From positions 1-7,168 of the forward strand of contig JAEDKI010000103.1 in NCBI GenBank assembly GCA_016295895.1: a stretch of 7,168 bases of DNA. Direction: 5' to 3'. Source of the DNA: Clostridiaceae bacterium (GTDB lineage Bacteria; Bacillota; Clostridia; Oscillospirales; Acutalibacteraceae). Made by a program: the position numbers and the translations under genes. Of the stretch, positions 7,110 through 7,168 are shown piece after piece (positions within the stretch are counted from its first letter, which is position 1; each line of letters begins with the position of its first letter). A model generated the notes under the pieces. The model saw only the letters and a program-made list of their open reading frames with translations. It did no database searches and had not been told where the DNA came from.

Positions 7110-7168
7110 AATCGGGATTTGACTCCCTCCGTCACGGCTTCGCCGTGCCACCTCCCTCAAGAGGGAGG
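7110..7168. repeat. Hairpin-rich interspersed palindromic repeat, cut by the window edge
   Basis: Two adjacent perfect hairpins are visible. The first is CACGGC (7133-7138), loop TTC, GCCGTG (7142-7147). The second is CCTCCCTC (7151-7158), loop AA, GAGGGAGG (7161-7168). An extra CTCCCTC at 7123-7129 could also pair with the final GAGGGAG, giving a larger alternative fold that encloses the first hairpin. From memory, near-identical elements are scattered in high copy through gut Clostridia genomes, which fits a REP- or MITE-like repeat. The copy starts within about 30 bp of the mrr stop and continues past the window, so its far boundary is unknown. The left boundary near 7110 is approximate. 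There is no T-tract after the second stem inside the window, so I do not call it an intrinsic terminator. Confidence 0.7.

Noticed and set aside
7151..7168. Intrinsic terminator for mrr
   Set aside because: The hairpin is strong, but no T-tract follows inside the window, and the sequence is better explained as part of an interspersed repeat.

Overview
The window looks like chromosome from a spore-forming Clostridia member (Firmicutes). A gut Oscillospirales/Ruminococcaceae-type genome is my best guess. The evidence is a full SpoIIE phosphatase, strong AGGTGA/AGGA-type ribosome binding sites, a Bacillus-like promoter arrangement, and at the right edge a hairpin-rich repeat (core GGCTTCGCC) that I recall as abundant in such genomes. 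Taxonomy is inferred. Base composition is moderate over most of the window but visibly AT-rich in the last gene.

Layout. Positions 4-2298 (minus strand) hold spoIIE, a polytopic membrane PP2C-type phosphatase that activates the first forespore sigma factor. Positions 2299-2518 form a divergent regulatory region. On the minus strand it carries a TTGACA / TAAAAT pair 21 bp apart, resembling the Spo0A-controlled spoIIE promoter of Bacillus subtilis. On the plus strand it carries an extended -10 for rlmB. Positions 2519-3265 (plus) encode the TrmH/SpoU-family 23S rRNA 2'-O-methyltransferase RlmB. Nine bases after its stop, positions 3275-6118 (plus) encode a 947-residue protein. It has a long acidic cytoplasmic N-terminus followed by what I read as a complete P1B-type (heavy-metal) P-type ATPase scaffold with nearly every catalytic motif degraded. 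Positions 6165-7079 (plus) encode an Mrr-type restriction endonuclease, AT-rich and probably acquired horizontally. Positions 7110-7168 are a palindromic interspersed repeat that runs off the window.

How the genes relate. rlmB and the ATPase-like gene look translationally coupled: the ribosome binding site of the second overlaps the stop codon of the first. The mrr gene follows in the same direction after 46 bp, with its own ribosome binding site but no recognisable promoter or terminator between. spoIIE is divergent and probably regulated separately, at the onset of sporulation. The most interesting item is the apparent P-type ATPase pseudoenzyme: its fold and topology are retained, its catalytic chemistry is lost, and a large extension bearing short repeated motifs has been added. 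It may be a membrane scaffold or sensor rather than a pump, but that role is inference.
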